Below, piece by piece: positions 45,021-55,045 of a DNA stretch of 64,000 nucleotides. The DNA is from Taudactylus pleione (lineage: Eukaryota > Chordata > Amphibia > Anura > Myobatrachidae). The number at the start of each line of letters is the position of its first letter. Position 1 is the stretch's first letter. The position numbers and the translations under genes were made by a program. The notes under the pieces are model-generated. The model ran no database searches and had not been told where the DNA came from. It was given only the letters and a program-made list of their open reading frames with translations. Location of the stretch: assembly GCA_031769625.1 (NCBI GenBank), contig JAUIMM010000582.1:1528001-1592000 (forward strand). Reading direction: 5' to 3'.

Positions 45021-45454
45021 CAGGACTGAGGGACTAATCCCATGTCCCATAGTATGTCTATGACTGAGAGAACTGAGGGATTAATCCCATGTCCCATAAT
45101 GTGTTTCTAACTGACAGGACTGAGGGACTAATGTGATGTCCCATAATATGTCTCTAAGGGACTGATCCACATCCCATAATGCATAATATGTCCCTGACTA
45201 AGGGGCTGATCGATATCCCATAATATGTCTCTGACTGACTGTACTGAGAGGACTAATCCATATCCCATAATACATTATGAACGTTTTTACGGGACTAATC
45301 CATATCACATACTGTAGTATGTATATAACTTCGCGGACTGAGCTACTAATCCATATCCAATAAAATTTACCCAACTTAGGGACTAATCCATATATCACAT
45401 ATTGTAATATTTATCTGACTGACCGGACTGAGGGACTAATCAATATCCCATAAT
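45021..45454. repeat. Diverged continuation of the 48-bp minisatellite
   Basis: Units such as GGGACTAATCCATATCCCAT with variable spacing. The gradient from identical units (44.2-45.0 kb) to diverged ones suggests homogenisation from one side. Confidence 0.85.
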
Positions 45455-45625
45455 CAGGGGTGTAACTAGGTATTTGAAGGCACATTGTAAGGGCCCCTAT
45501 GTAACACCCAATGGTGAAAAACTATATATGTAACACATGTAAATTTGACAAGGAAAATGCCCCCCCCCCCAGCTCTGGGCCCCATAGCAGCTGCCCCCTG
45601 CGCACCTATAGTAGTTACGCCCATT
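45455..45625. mobile_element. Short hAT-like element in the 48-bp array (8-bp duplication)
   Basis: Left end CAGGGGTGTAACTAGG, right end, read inward, GGGCGTAACTACTATAGG after three extra bases. The exact 8-bp array sequence CCCATAAT flanks both sides (45447-45454 and 45626-45633). Related in its ends to the larger element at 45858-47404. Confidence 0.88.
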
Positions 45626-45802
45626 CCCATAATGTGTCTATGATCGGACTGGTCCATATCCCATAATATGTATCTAAATGAAAGGATTGAGGGAATTAAT
45701 CCTTATTTAATCATATATAGAGTGGCATAAATTCATCCCAGACGCCCGGAGGCAAGTTATAATTTGTGCCCCCTAAAAAAAAAGGAAAATAAATATGGTG
45801 CA

Positions 45803-45803
<1 letters not shown>

Positions 45804-45857
<54 letters not shown>
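45804..45857. repeat. (CTAT)n microsatellite, left block
   Basis: About 13 CTAT units; continues after the inserted element at 47405-47468 with one CATAT interruption. Confidence 0.95.
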
Positions 45858-45858
<1 letters not shown>

Positions 45859-45863
45859 AGTGG

Positions 45864-46330
45864 CGTAACTAGGGAGGGTCGGGCGGGGTGCGTGCCCTGG
45901 GCGCCGTTGGACCGGCGGCGCGGGGGGGCGCCGCCGGCCACGGTACCGGCCCGCCCTCCCTAGTTAGCCAGTGTAGCGCCGACCGCAATGAGTGCGGTCA
46001 GCGCTACACATTTACACAGGACCGGCGCTAGGCTTCCAGCGCCGGTCCTGTGCTGCACGCCTGAGCCCGTTCCCTCCCCCTGAGCACTTGCCCAATAGCG
46101 CCAGGAGGCGGGCTCAGGCTGTGCATAACACACGCATCGCCGCCAGCGCTGGCGGCGATGCGTGTGTTAAACAGCAGCCAATGAGAGTCCGAAAGACTCT
46201 CATTGATTGCTGCAGCACCCACTGCAAGAGCCGGACTTCCGCCTGGCTCCTGCAGTGGGTAATGGGACTGACGTCATGACGTCAGTCCCATAATGCTGAG
46301 CGCGCCAGCCCGGGCGGACTGGCGGGCGGG
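45864..46330. repeat. Chain of consecutive hairpins in the hAT-like element
   Basis: Inverted repeats follow one another: 45864-45966 (outer arms TAACTAGGGAGGG), 45912-45937 nested inside it, 45971-46009, 46015-46052, 46059-46119 (39-bp loop), 46126-46169 (perfect, no loop), 46174-46213, 46217-46260, 46262-46291 (perfect, GGGACTGACGTCATGACGTC), and a weak one at about 46302-46330. Confidence 0.9.
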
Positions 46331-46419
46331 AGCGGCATCGCGGACAGGAGCAGGAGCAGCGTGGATTCACTTAAGTATATTTTTATATATATTTATTTAT
46401 TTTTAAACCTATCTGCACA

Positions 46420-47250
46420 ACGGGGGAGAGGTTGGCTACTAATGGGGGGATCTCTACTGGGGGAGGTGTGGCTACTACTGGGGGTGCCATTGGGAGGACC
46501 TCTACTGGGGGGGGGCTACTCTACTGGGGACTACTACTTGGGGGGGGGACTACCACTGGGGGCATTCTAAAAGGGGCCTATTACTAGAGGCTCTGCACTC
46601 GGGGGACCACTACTGGGGGCAATAATAGGAAGGGCCACTACAGGGACCACTGGATAGGGGGGGGTCACTACTGGGAGCCTGCATCAGGGGGACCACTACT
46701 GGGGGCACTGCATGGGCATGGGCACTATATAAGGGGCTTACTGCTAGTGTCCCCAGTAGTCCCCTAGTAGTGCATGGGCACTACTGGGGACACTACTGCT
46801 GGGGGCACTATATAAGGGGCTTACTGCTAGGGGCACTGCGGGGACCACTACAGGGGGGGATCACTACAGGGTGCCTGCATAAGGGGACCACTACTGGGAA
46901 AACTGCATGGGGGGGACTACTGCTGGGGGCACTATATAAAAGGGCACTGCATAGGGGGGGGACTACTACTGGGGGCACCATATAAAGGGCACTGCATAAG
47001 GGGATACCGCTACTGGGTGCACTGCATTGTGGGGACTGCTACTGGGGGCACTGCATAAGGGGGAACACTACGTGGGGCACTGCATTTGGGGGGGCCACTA
47101 CTGTGGGTATTGAGTAAGGGGAACTAATTGGGGGCTGTATAAGAGGGACAACTACTGGGGATACTGTATAAGGGGCACTACTATGGGCCTGCATGAGAGG
47201 GACCACAACTGCATACTGGGGGTACTGTATAAGGGGTACTACTGGGGTTA
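46420..47250. repeat. Degenerate G-rich tandem inside the hAT-like element
   Basis: Loose repeats of ACTACTGGGGGCACTGCAT with variable spacing and many indels; no single clean period. Confidence 0.75.
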
Positions 47251-47420
47251 AGGTGCATATGGATAGGAATGTTCAGTTTGGAAATAAAGGGGTGTATCAT
47301 GTTGACACGCCCCATTTTTAAGTGACCACGACCATTTTTTTGCCGCGGGTGGGGCTCCCTTTTCAAATTTGCCCTGGGCTCCAAATACCCTAGTTACACC
47401 ACTGCTATCTATCTATCTCA

Positions 47421-47468
<48 letters not shown>

Positions 47469-47589
47469 ATATTATCATATGGATCTGACTGAACAGAATG
47501 ATTCATATCCCATAATATGTTTCTGACTGACTGGACTGACGGACTAATCCTTATAATATGTCTCTGACTGAACAGATTGATCCATATCC

Positions 47590-47881
47590 CCCGATCTGTT
47601 GTGCTCTTTATACTATACAGTTGCCCGATCTATTGTGCTCTTTGTACTATACAGTTGCACTATCTATTGTGCTCTTTATACTATACAGTTGCCCGATCTA
47701 TTGTGCTCTTTGTACTATACAGTTGCACGATCTATTGTGCTCTTTGTACTATACAGTTGCACTATCTATTGTGCTCTTTGTACTATACAGTTGCCCGATC
47801 TATTGTGCTCTTTGTACTATACAGTTGCCCGATCTATTGTGCTCTTTGTACTATACAGTTGCCTGATCTATTGTGCTCTTT
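47590..47881. repeat. 34-bp minisatellite, left block
   Basis: GTGCTCTTTGTACTATACAG plus TTGCCCGATCTATT repeats every 34 bp, about 8.5 units. Same period and alignable register as the array at 49478-50625. Confidence 0.94.
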
Positions 47882-48480
47882 GGGCCTGATTCAGAGACGG
47901 ATGCTATTAGCGCTCGCTCGTTCAGAAAAAGGGGGTGGCTATTCAAATGAACCGTTCGCTCTTTGCGGTCTGTTGCCGCCTCTATGTCTGAACGAGCGAA
48001 CAAAACATGCGGACATTTATTTGAAAAATACGCCCCCTGGCCGCTCGCATCCTACGTCATGTCCGCTATTTATTAGATTAATCGAGTACATCGACCAGCG
48101 TATGAACTGCTCGCTATTCTTGTGGTTGGTTTGTCCTACCACAATCTTGCGAGCAGTTCTGACTATAAAATAACCCAGTGACGTGGTCAATGACGCTGCT
48201 GTATTAATTATGCACACCCATAAAACGCCCGTTTTGACTTTTAAGCATGCCTGCGTTCTGATCTCCACTCCCCGTTTTCAAGCACCTTCCCCTGTTACCA
48301 CCCACATACGCCTCCTCCTGTCACTCAAAATAGCAGGCATTCGCTATTTAGCGAACAAACGATTTTCGGCCGCACTGACTGGTTCGCGCATGCGTATTAT
48401 GATCCGTACGCATGCGCAGTTGGGCAAACATCGCTCGGAACGAACGAGCGGCCGCTTACGAGCGGCTCTGAATCAGGCCC
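47882..48480 (+). mobile_element. GGGCCTGATTCAGAGCCG element, copy 2 (599 bp)
   Basis: Ends GGGCCTGATTCAGAGACG and CGGCTCTGAATCAGGCCC. Exact 3-bp TTT flanks (47879-47881 and 48481-48483). The minisatellite unit GTGCTCTTTGTACTAT shows the empty site, so the 3-bp duplication is certain. It contains an AT-rich segment (TTATTAGATTAATCGAGTAC) shared by all copies. No transposase. Confidence 0.95.
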
Positions 48481-48483
48481 TTT

Positions 48484-48800
48484 GTACTATACAGTTGCCA
48501 TGTCTGTAGAGCTCCTTGTGCTAAAAAATATATATATACAGCTGCGCTTAGTCTCCAGAGTGTATAATACTATGTCCAGCAATAGAAAGGAAATGTACAA
48601 ACGACCATACATATATGAAAAATAATGTCTCAATTTAACAAAACACATATAAAATATAACAAAATATCTGTCGGCATAATCTGATACAAATTGCACACAT
48701 ATATGTATATCTATTACACCTGAGGCAACATCCACACGGAGTTAGCACTTCGGGTACATGGAAATATGAAGGGATCCTCTATTCTCACAAAGTGGACTTT
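48484..48800. other. Array remnant and unassigned AT-rich sequence
   Basis: GTACTATACAGTTGCC at the left is the interrupted minisatellite unit, and a diverged TAGAGCTCCTTGTGC follows. The rest is AT-rich and unassigned. Confidence 0.6.
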
Positions 48801-49399
48801 GGCCCTCATTCAGAGCCGTTCGCTATTTGCGGTCGTTCGTTCAAAAACTAGGGGTGGCTATTCAAATGATCCGTTCGCACATTGCAGTCTGTTCACACCT
48901 CTAAGTCTGAACGAGCGAGCAAAACATACGCTCGTTTTTTTGCTAAAAACGCCCCTTGGCCGCTCGCACCATACGTCATGTCCGCTATTTATTAGATTAA
49001 TCGAGTACATCGTACAGCGTATGAACTGCTCGCTATTCTTGTGGTTGGTTTTTTCAACCGCTATTTTGCGAGCAGTTCTGAGTTAAAAAAAAACAAGTGA
49101 TGTGGTCAATGACGCTGCTGTATTAATTATGCACTCCCTTAAAACGCCCGTTTTGACCTTTAAGCACGCCTGCGTTCGAATTCCACTCCCCCGTTTTCAA
49201 GCACCTTCCCCTGTTACCACCCACATACGCCTCATTCTGTCACTCAAAATAGCAGGCATTCGCTATATAGCGTACAAACGATTTTTGGTCGCACTGACTG
49301 GTTCGCGCATGCGTACTAAAAACCGTACGCATGCGCAGTTGTGCGAACATCGCTCGGAACGAGCGTACTGCCGCTAGCGAGCGGCTCTGAATGAGGGCC
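48801..49399 (+). mobile_element. GGGCCTGATTCAGAGCCG family, copy 3 (599 bp)
   Basis: Ends GGCCCTCATTCAGAGCCG and CGGCTCTGAATGAGGGCC, a variant of the family ends (CTCATTC for CTGATTC) that is matched on both sides. Exact 3-bp TTT flanks (48798-48800 and 49400-49402). Same orientation and length as copy 2. Confidence 0.94.
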
Positions 49400-49477
49400 T
49401 TTATACAATGAAGCTTACAACAAATTATATTGATTATAAATACTGTAATTTCTTCAATTAGCTGCCACTTTAATAGT

Positions 49478-50625
49478 GTATTTAGAAAGCTCTATAGCTA
49501 TAGTGCTCCCTATACTGTACAGCTGCCCTCTCTATAGTGCTTCCTATACTGTACAGCTGCCCTCTCTATAGTGCTCCCTGTTCTGTACAGCTGCCCTCAA
49601 TAGTGCTTCCTATACTGTACAGCTGCCCTCTCTATAGTGCTCCCTGTTCTCTACAGCTGCCCTCTCTATAGTGCTCCCTATACTGTACAGCTGCCCTCTC
49701 TATAGTGCTCCCTATACTGTACAGCTGCCCTCTCTATAGTGCTTCCTATACTGTACAGCTGCCCTCTCTATAGTGCTCCCTGTTCTGTACAGCTGCCCTC
49801 TCTATAGTGCTCCCTATACTGTACAGCTGCCCTCTCTATAGTGCTCCCTATACTGTACAGCTGCCCTCTCTATAGTGCTTCCTATACTGTACAGCTGCCC
49901 TCTCTATAGTGCTCCCTATGCTGTACAGCTGACCTCTCTATAGAGCTCCCTGTTCTGTACAGCTGCCCAATATAGTGCTCCCTGTTCTGTACAGCTGCCC
50001 TCTCTATAGTGCTCCCTGTTCTGTACAGCTGCCCTCTCTATAGTGCTCCCTGTTCTGTACAGCTGCCCTCTCTATAGTGCTCCCTGTTCTGTACAGCTGC
50101 CCTCTCTATAGTGTTCCCTGTTCTGTACAGCTGCCCTCTCTATAGTGCTCCCTGTTCTGTACAGCTGCTCTCTCTATAGTGCTCCCTGTTCTGTACAGCT
50201 GCCCTCTCTATAGTGTTCCCTGTTCTGTACAGCTGCCCTCTCTATAGTGTTCCCTGTTCTGTACAGCTGCCCTCTCTATAGTGCTCCCTGTTCTGTACAG
50301 CTGCCCTCTCTATAGTGCTGCCTGATTTATACAGCTGCCCTCTCTATAGTGCTCCCTGTTCTGTACAGCTGCCCTCTCTATAGTGCTCCCTGTTCTGTAC
50401 AGCTGCCCTCTCTATAGTGCTGCCTGATTTATACAGCTGCCCTCTCTATAGTGCTCCCTGTTCTGTACAGGTGCCCTCTCTATAGTGCTGCCTGATTTAT
50501 ACAGCTGCCCTCTCTATAGTGCTCCCTGTTCTGTACAGGTGCCCTCTCTATAGTGCTGCCTGATTTATACAGCTGCTCTCCCTATAGTGCTCCCTGTCCT
50601 GTACACATGCTCTCTTTATAGTGCC
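49478..50625. repeat. 34-bp minisatellite, right block, about 33 units
   Basis: GTGCTCCCTGTTCTGTACAG plus CTGCCCTCTCTATA repeats every 34 bp. Left units carry CCTATACTGTACAG, middle units CCTGTTCTGTACAG, and right units include a CCTGATTTATACAG variant in a two-unit alternation. Confidence 0.95.
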
Positions 50626-50810
50626 TCCGATTCTCTTTAACTAGTTTGCTGAGTTGAATCCATTAGTAAGGTGTTTTGTTTAAATATGGTATTGTGTGTA
50701 GTCTGTGTTGTGTGTCACTGTCTATGGGGAATATTTATTTATTGGCTCCTGTTTGACAGCAGCAGGTTATTATAACAATATTGAATATCTTACCTCATTA
50801 TGCTACTATG
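50626..50810. other. Unassigned sequence
   Basis: Nothing recognised; ends at the TA target of the Tc1 element. Confidence 0.4.
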
Positions 50811-50812
50811 TA

Positions 50813-51034
50813 CAGTCAGGTGCATAAATATTGGGACATTGTCAGAATTTTCATATTTTGGCCTCTAGTCACCACCACAATGGCTTTGAAATGAAACAAA
50901 CAAGATGTGCTTTACCTGCAGACTTTCAGATTTAATTTGAGGGTAATTACATCCAAATCAGGTGAACGGTGTAGGAATTACAACGGTTTCTATATGTGCC
51001 TCCCACTTTTTAAGGGGCCAAAAGTAATGGGACA
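50813..51034. repeat. Tc1 left terminal inverted repeat
   Basis: Runs to CCAAAAGTAATGGGAC. Differs from the right copy by only a handful of substitutions. Confidence 0.92.
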
Positions 51035-51066
51035 AACTAAACAATTCTAAATCTAACTTTCACTTT

Positions 51067-53031
51067 TTAATACTTTGTTGCCAATCCTTTGCAGGCAATT
51101 ACAGCCTGAAGTCTGGAACGCATAGACATCACCAGACGCTGGGTTTCATCCCTGGTGATGCTTTGCCAGGCCTCTACTGCTAATGTCTTCAGTTCCTGCT
51201 TGTTCTTGGGACATTTTTCCTTCAGTTTTGTCCTCATCAAGTGAAATGCATGCTCAATCGGATTCAGGTCAGGGGATTGACTTGGCCATTGCATAACATT
51301 CCACTTTTTAGCATTAAAAAACTCTGTGGTTGCTTTTGCAGTATGCTTCGGGTCATTGTCCATCTGCACTGTGAAGCGCTGTCCAATGAGTTCTGAAACA
51401 TTTGACTGAATATGAGCATACAATATTGCCCGAAACACTTCAGAATTCATTCTGCTACTTTTGCCAGCAGTCACATCATCAATAAATACAAGGGAACCAG
51501 TACCATTGGCAGCCATACATGCCCACGCCATGACACTACCACCACCATGCTTCACTGATGAGGTGGTATGTTTTGGATCATGAGCAGTTCCTTTCCTTCT
51601 CCATACTCTTCTCTTCCCATCACTCTGGTACAAGTTGATCTTTGTCTCATCTGTTCATAGGATGTTGTTCCAGAACTGTAATGGCTTTTTTAGATGTTGT
51701 TTGGCAAACTCTAATCTGGTCTTCCTGTTTTTGTGGCTCACCAATGGTTTGCATCTTGTGGTGAACCCTCTATATTCACTCTTGTGAAGTCTTCTCTTGA
51801 TTGTTGACTTTGACACATATACATCTACCTCCTGGAGAGTGTTCTTGATTTGGCCAACTGTTGTGAAGGGATTTTTCTTCACCAGGGAAATAATTCTTGT
51901 GTCATCCACCACAGTTGTTTTCCGTGGTCTTCCGGGTCTTTTAGTGTTGCTGAGCTCTCCGGTGTGTTCTTTCTTTTTAAGAATGTTCCAAACAGTTGAT
52001 TTGGCCATACCTAATGTTTTTGCAATCTCTCTGATGGGTTTGTTTTGATTTTTCAGCCTAATGATGGCTTGCTTCTCTGATAGTGACAGCTCTTTGGGGG
52101 CTCTATTTACTACAATCCGCATATTGAATGCGAATTGTAGTGTGATATTACCGAGTGAATTCGCATTGCGAATTCAGGCAATATCACAGGGATTTACTAT
52201 AAATCCCTTGCAGGGACAGAGCTTGCAATAAAGCTCTGTCCCTGCGGATCCCATCCGCACTCTAGTCGCGGTATTTTTGGAAAAAATACCGCGACTAAGA
52301 GCCCGCGCATGCGCCGACCGATCGACAACCGCTACTACCCCCCCACCGACGCTAAGCCCCGCCCCCGCGATCGCGGACCCCCGCGACCCCCCCTCCCTTC
52401 ATTAGACTTACCTGCATCCTCCTGGCCTCCGGTGATCTTCTCCGGGCTTCCCGATCAGGTGATCTCCCATACTGCACTGGGGCCCGATCACCTGATGACC
52501 GGGCCCCAGTGCACTGTGGGAGACCAGCTGACCGGAGTGGAGCCATCACCGGAGGCCCGATCACCGGTCCCTGGAGTCAGGTAAGTAAAAAAAAAATGTT
52601 TAATTTTTTTTTTCTTTTTTTTACAGCAATCAGCTTGCGGTCTGCTTAGACCACATAGCTGATTACTGGTACCGGCTCCCGCCTCTGCTCTCCCCGTTAG
52701 AGCAGAGTGGGAGCCCGGTAACCGGGGGAGACCCTGGATAACGCCACCTCCAGGTGGCGTTATTATCACAGGGCTTCCCCCGGTATTTTTTTACAATTTA
52801 TTTTTAGTAACTGTGGTCGGATCACATTTCCCATTACAATTATGGGAAATGCGATCTGCTTTACTAAAAATAAGTGATACTGGGGGTTGGAGTAGAATTT
52901 TACTAATTCTACTCCAATTGCCCTGTAATAACTACAGGTGAAACTAAAATAATGTGAAAAGGGTGTGAAAACACCCTTTTTCACTTTATTTTAGTAAAAA
53001 TAATGTTAATTAATAGAGCCCCAAATCTCAT
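51067..53031 (-). pseudogene. Tc1 transposase, one nonsense codon and one nested insertion
   Basis: The coding body runs from 52100 to 51067 in one frame except for TGA at 51655-51657, where family members have Trp (NIL-stop-TDETKINLY). Visible motifs are N-terminal HTH (LSLSEKQAIIRLKNQN), GRPRKT linker, TDETK with the first catalytic Asp, VQMDNDPKHTA with the second Asp, and DLNPIEHAF with the Glu. There are 34 residues between the second Asp and Glu (DD34E). The initiator is interrupted: ATG AGA TTT GGG lies at 53031 and the frame resumes at KELS near 52095, with the nested element between. The apparent start at 52122 (MRIVVNRAP) is read from the nested element. The enzyme would catalyse cut-and-paste at TA sites. 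Confidence 0.92.
52097..53022. mobile_element. Non-autonomous element nested at the Tc1 start
   Basis: Ends GGGGCTCTATTTACTA and, read inward from the right, GGGGCTCTATTAATTAAC. It is 926 bp long and lacks a transposase. It contains a strong hairpin GCGGTATTTTTGG/AAAAAATACCGCG and GC-rich inverted blocks around CACCGGAGGCCCGATCACC. No clean target duplication is readable; the flanks are TTTGG and CCAAA. A similar end, TTAGTAAATTTACCCC, closes the window. Confidence 0.88.
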
Positions 53032-53169
53032 ATTGAGAGTCGACAGCAACTGATTCCAAATGAAAATGTCACACCTAGAATCAACTCCAGACCTTTTACC
53101 TGCTTAATTGATAATGAAATAACGAGGGAATAGCCCACACCTGTCCATGAAATAGCTTTTTAGTTGATA

Positions 53170-53391
53170 GTCCCATTACTTTTGGCTCCCTTAAAAAGTG
53201 GGAGGCAGATATAGAAACTGTTGTAATTCCTACACCGTTCACCTGATTTGGATGTAATTACCCTCAAATTAAATCTGAAAGTCTGCAGTTAAAGCACATC
53301 TTGTTTGTTTCATTTCAAAGCCATTGTGGTGGTGATTAGAGGCCAAAATATAAAAATTCTGACAATGTCCCAATATTTATGCACCTGACTG
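53170..53391. repeat. Tc1 right terminal inverted repeat
   Basis: Inverted counterpart of 50813-51034, ending AATATTTATGCACCTGACTG. Confidence 0.92.
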
Positions 53392-53509
53392 TATATCCAA
53401 GATATTAGCTTTTAAATAAGTTGATTGTGAATAAGAAATGGTATAAGACACTCCGTGTTGTAAAGTTAATGTGCTCTGTCTGCAGTGTGACCATGAGACT
53501 TATGTCTTA

Positions 53510-53829
53510 AGCTGGCCACACACTAGACCAACTTACATCCAACCAGCCAACTTGTTTATTGGTTGGAATGAAAATCTGGTAAGGAATGAAAGCAAATGAC
53601 AAACAGCAATTTGCTCCCAAACGCCGGAAAATGAACAAAAACTGTTGTTTGAACAAATTGTTTAGATCAAACATTTAACAAACTTGTCTAATGACCATTT
53701 TCATCTGTTTTCTGGCATTTAGGAGCAAATTGCTGATCATCATTTACTCCCATACGTTACCAGATTTTCATTCCAACCAATCAACAAGTTGGCTGGTTGG
53801 ATGTAAGTTGGTCTAGTGTGTGGCCAGCT
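53510..53829. mobile_element. AGCTGGCCACACACTAGACC element (3-bp duplication TTA)
   Basis: The left end AGCTGGCCACACACTAGACC is exactly complementary to the right end, and arms of about 60 bp are nearly perfect. Exact TTA flanks (53507-53509 and 53830-53832). It is 320 bp long and the whole unit folds as one hairpin. Confidence 0.93.
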
Positions 53830-53832
53830 TTA

Positions 53833-54225
53833 CTTACATCATCAGGCATTTTCCTTCTGTCTCCATGTTGTGAGCTATGAACGCCAGGGTCTGTCCTATG
53901 GAAAGCTGCAGTGATATATTCTTTTTAACATTGCCTGTAGTTTTTACAGCATTTAGCCGACATGTCATTCTACTTCAGCCTAAGCATGATGAATCCACCT
54001 CTGCCATCCTCACTTCTGTTCTCAGTGCCATATTATTCACTTCTGCTTTTTCCTGGTTATTTCTAGATGCATAATAACTAACATCATTTACTACTTTAGC
54101 TGTACAGCCAGTCTGCTGCAGTGACTGTAGCCACAAAGGGACTTAGAAGTGACAGCCCACAATGCGAGAATGTCAGCTCTTGAGACAAGTGTCATTATAG
54201 TCAAGTAGTTAGGTGAAGTATGCTC
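53833..54225. other. Unassigned upstream flank
   Basis: Nothing recognised. Confidence 0.4.
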
Positions 54226-54226
54226 A

Positions 54227-54820
54227 GGGCCGATGCTACCATTAGGCGGCTGCCTAGGGGCGCTGTCTCTTTCAGTCCTGGCCAGGACTACTGAACACCA
54301 AGGACCAAATGTAATAGGGTGTGATTTTTCTCACACATATGGAATCGCGCCTTTAAAAGTTGCGAGCATGACTCTAAATTTGCGTATGTAATAGGTAGCG
54401 ATACTTCAGCTACCTACACAGTTCACATACGACGTGTCGCAATGAAACTCACAGGAAAAGGCGCAATTCTCCAAGCATACTGACACAAACAGATTCACCC
54501 ATTGGCAGGGCAAAGTCCCATGACTTAAGCATCACGCACACTATATAAGCCCCTGAGGCACCATTTTGTGCTTTGATAGGGAGTAAGGAGCTGGATGCAT
54601 GACAGGAGACAGGAGGTTTTGGCCAAATTCAATGCAGCATGGCAGGCAGGAGAGCTGGGGGAGCTCAGCAGAGGCTGGAGGAGGAGCAGCAGGGCCGGCG
54701 ACAGGGGTCTGAGCACCCTGTGCCGGCCCGGTACACTGCTCCCTGCTATTGAAATGGGGGGCGTGGCCTCATTACCATCGGCTACGCCCCAAAAGTGACG
54801 TTATTTGGAGGCGTGCCCGG
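54227..54820. mobile_element. Fragments of hAT-like ends; otherwise unassigned
   Basis: CAGGGCCGATGCTACCATTA at 54227 and CAGGGCCGGCGACAGGGG near 54691 look like the same type of hAT terminus. Between them is a region with a short plus-strand open frame (MHDRRQEVLAKFNAAW) that I cannot assign. Confidence 0.4.
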
Positions 54821-55045
54821 GGGACTTAGGTTTAGGCGGTGGGGAAGGGGGGGTTAGGTTTAGGCACAGGGGGGGGCATGGTTAGTGTTAGGCACCCCTA
54901 AGGGAGGGTTAGGGGGTAAAATTAGGTTAGCAAATACTTAACTAGGACGATCGGGATTTTCATCCTTGTCGGGCCGCCGCTGTCGGGATTTTAACCACCA
55001 GCCGATGGACGAAATGCCGACCGCCAGCTTCCCGATATGCCCCAG
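54820..55045. mobile_element. GTCGGGAT-family element, degraded
   Basis: GGTTAGGTTTAGGCACAGGG, GTTAGTGTTAGGCACCCC, then CGATCGGGATTTTCATCC and CGCTGTCGGGATTTTAACC. One G-rich side and one CCGAC-rich side remain. Confidence 0.55.

Larger units (their letters stand above)
45858..47404. mobile_element. hAT-like non-autonomous element, 1547 bp, in a (CTAT)n tract
   Basis: Left CAGTGGCGTAACTAGG; right CCTAGTTACACCACTG. It splits a CTAT microsatellite, so the target duplication cannot be read. The left 0.47 kb is a chain of hairpins. The middle and right are a degenerate tandem of GGGGACCACTACTGGGGGCA-like units. No transposase. Confidence 0.88.
50813..53391 (-). mobile_element. Tc1-type DNA transposon with nested element
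   Basis: Terminal inverted repeats begin CAGTCAGGTGCATAAATATT on both sides, with TA flanks at 50811-50812 and 53392-53393, as expected for Tc1/mariner. It is 2579 bp in total, about 1.65 kb without the nested 926-bp element, which is typical for the family. Terminal repeats are about 220 bp and nearly identical, suggesting relatively recent insertion. Confidence 0.95.

Noticed and set aside
44229..45050. 273-codon minus-strand frame of DMDQSLIVLS repeats
   Set aside because: It is the 48-bp minisatellite read in a frame kept open by a unit divisible by three; other frames are equally open. It lies upstream of the promoter with no gene context.
47577..48173. 198-codon plus-strand frame
   Set aside because: Composite of the 34-bp minisatellite and the inserted 599-bp element. 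Such a chimera has no biological support.
54595..54798. Short plus-strand frame MHDRRQEVLAKFNAAW
   Set aside because: Could be a remnant of a transposon accessory protein, but only about 25 residues look non-random and no second block was found.
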